This document shows positions 63,234 through 64,000 of a stretch of 64,000 bases of DNA, one piece after another. Position 1 is the stretch's first letter; every line of letters starts with the position of its first letter. The stretch lies in NCBI GenBank assembly GCA_021613335.1, contig JAJTWR010000266.1, positions 5,371,001 to 5,435,000 on the forward strand, written 5' to 3'. The stretch comes from Whitmania pigra. Its lineage: Eukaryota > Annelida > Clitellata > Hirudinida > Haemopidae. The translations under genes and the position numbers were made by a program. The notes beneath the pieces were generated by a model. The model had not been told where the DNA came from. It ran no database searches and saw only the letters and a program-made list of their open reading frames with translations.

Positions 63234-64000
63234 TTATTTTCTCAGCCAAACAAATGTTTAAACCCGATCACAGACGATGTAAAAAACCTCAACAAATATT
63301 TAAAGTACCCCCTTTTCATTTCAAAATCCGTGGAGGATAAAAGAATTAAATCATCGGCAAATGTCATGTAATTGCATTTGACTGACGAATTAATGTCGCC
63401 GGTCACGACGATGGAAGGGTCGACTTCTGCCATCATCATGTCGATTACCGCATTGAAAAGTAGAGGACACCTCTGTTCACTGGAATGTCGTGACTCAATT
63501 TTCCTCCAATCTTTTGGACCGTGCTGTTGCGATAAGCCTCAGAAACGTATCTAAGCATGAATGGCGGAGTTCCGAGTCTGTAGGCTGCTCTAACAATCGA
63601 TTGGTGCAAAACCAAATCAAATGCTTTGCTCACGTCGATGAAGGTGAGATTCAGCCTTTGCTTCTGCTCCCTCTTTTTCTTTATGATTGCTTTTACGAGC
63701 CATATATTGTCCGCTAGGCTATTGCCGTGCCTGAAAGCATTCTAACGATTTGAAATAAGCCAGTGAGTGAACATTCTTCTGCTCAGCACACGGTGGAATA
63801 ACCTGCCAATAATTGGTCCAACAGTGATTGGCCTGAAATCGCCTAGATTGAGTGTCCCTTCTTTTTCTTTTTTTTTTTTGAATACAAGTAACAATTCTCC
63901 TTTCGAGCACATCTAAGGAACATCCATTAAACAGCCAATGTCATATGGCATGTCTTCTGAGGCTATCTTGTTCAGGTCAACTTTTTTTCATTCCATCCAA
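63234..64000 (-). pseudogene. R2-clade LINE reverse transcriptase, continues past window
   Basis: Minus strand from the window edge: a RPITVGPIIGRLFHRVLS-like block (about 63840-63785), LTFIDVSKAFDLVLHQS (about 63640-63595), RLGTPPFMLRYVSEAYRNST, then CNYMTFADDLILLSS (about 63390-63340) with the catalytic ADD intact. Stops and frameshifts break the frame, and GVRQGDPL is decayed. It ends at GAAAATAAA just before an ATT-rich array. It lies downstream of the last visible Slp exon, so probably within its next intron. Confidence 0.85.

Overview
The window is nuclear DNA from an AT-rich animal genome, most likely a bilaterian invertebrate. Genes are split by GT-AG introns, the encoded proteins are animal families (a NWD2-type NACHT/WD40 protein, an RGS22-like protein, TMEM50, a nicotinic-type receptor subunit, a synaptotagmin-like protein), and the rest is dense with transposon fossils. 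I cannot name the phylum from sequence alone. There are no bacterial-style operons, no CRISPR array and no rRNA or stand-alone tRNA gene.

Gene layout. (1) 3-8848 (+): a near-complete NWD2-like gene in 20 exons; all splice phases agree and give 1,707 codons plus stop. (2) 9047-10252 (-): an unrecognised single-exon 401-aa gene converging on NWD2. (3) 10790-15567 (+): an RGS22-like gene in 8 exons (421 aa) whose introns hold very large microsatellites. (4) 16879-19931 (-): a complete five-exon TMEM50 gene (145 aa), invisible to long-ORF searches because its exons are 68-113 bp. (5) 22989-28922 (+): a nicotinic acetylcholine receptor-type subunit with Cys-loop, vicinal cysteines and M1-M4; one exon boundary near loop D is unresolved. 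(6) 46134-46626 (+): a small LRR/F-box-like fragment. (7) 53257-62929 and beyond (+): a synaptotagmin-like (Slp/bitesize-type) gene with a long disordered region and the first part of a C2A domain, continuing past the window.

Between and inside the genes lies a transposon graveyard, densest at 27-51 kb. Five complete hAT-type elements keep 8-bp target duplications (7076-8256, 14544-14762, 15826-16020, 27631-28336, 57860-59071), a sixth has a 7/8 duplication (33355-34906), and a pogo/Tigger-like element with TA duplication sits in a TMEM50 intron (17537-18691). Several decayed hAT and Tc1 copies, a jockey-like LINE, two LINE ORF1 remnants, pieces of R2/NeSL-type LINEs with restriction-like endonuclease, and at least six copies of a tRNA-derived SINE are also present. 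Very long trinucleotide arrays (TCA, TAA, TTA) mark introns and retroelement ends.

The most unusual observation is a set of five insertions only about 35-75 bp long. Each consists of nothing but the 3' terminus of one LINE-like family, and four are flanked by perfect target-site duplications of 7-14 bp. Two of them, with a hAT element, are stacked inside an older LINE ORF1, giving a readable insertion history.
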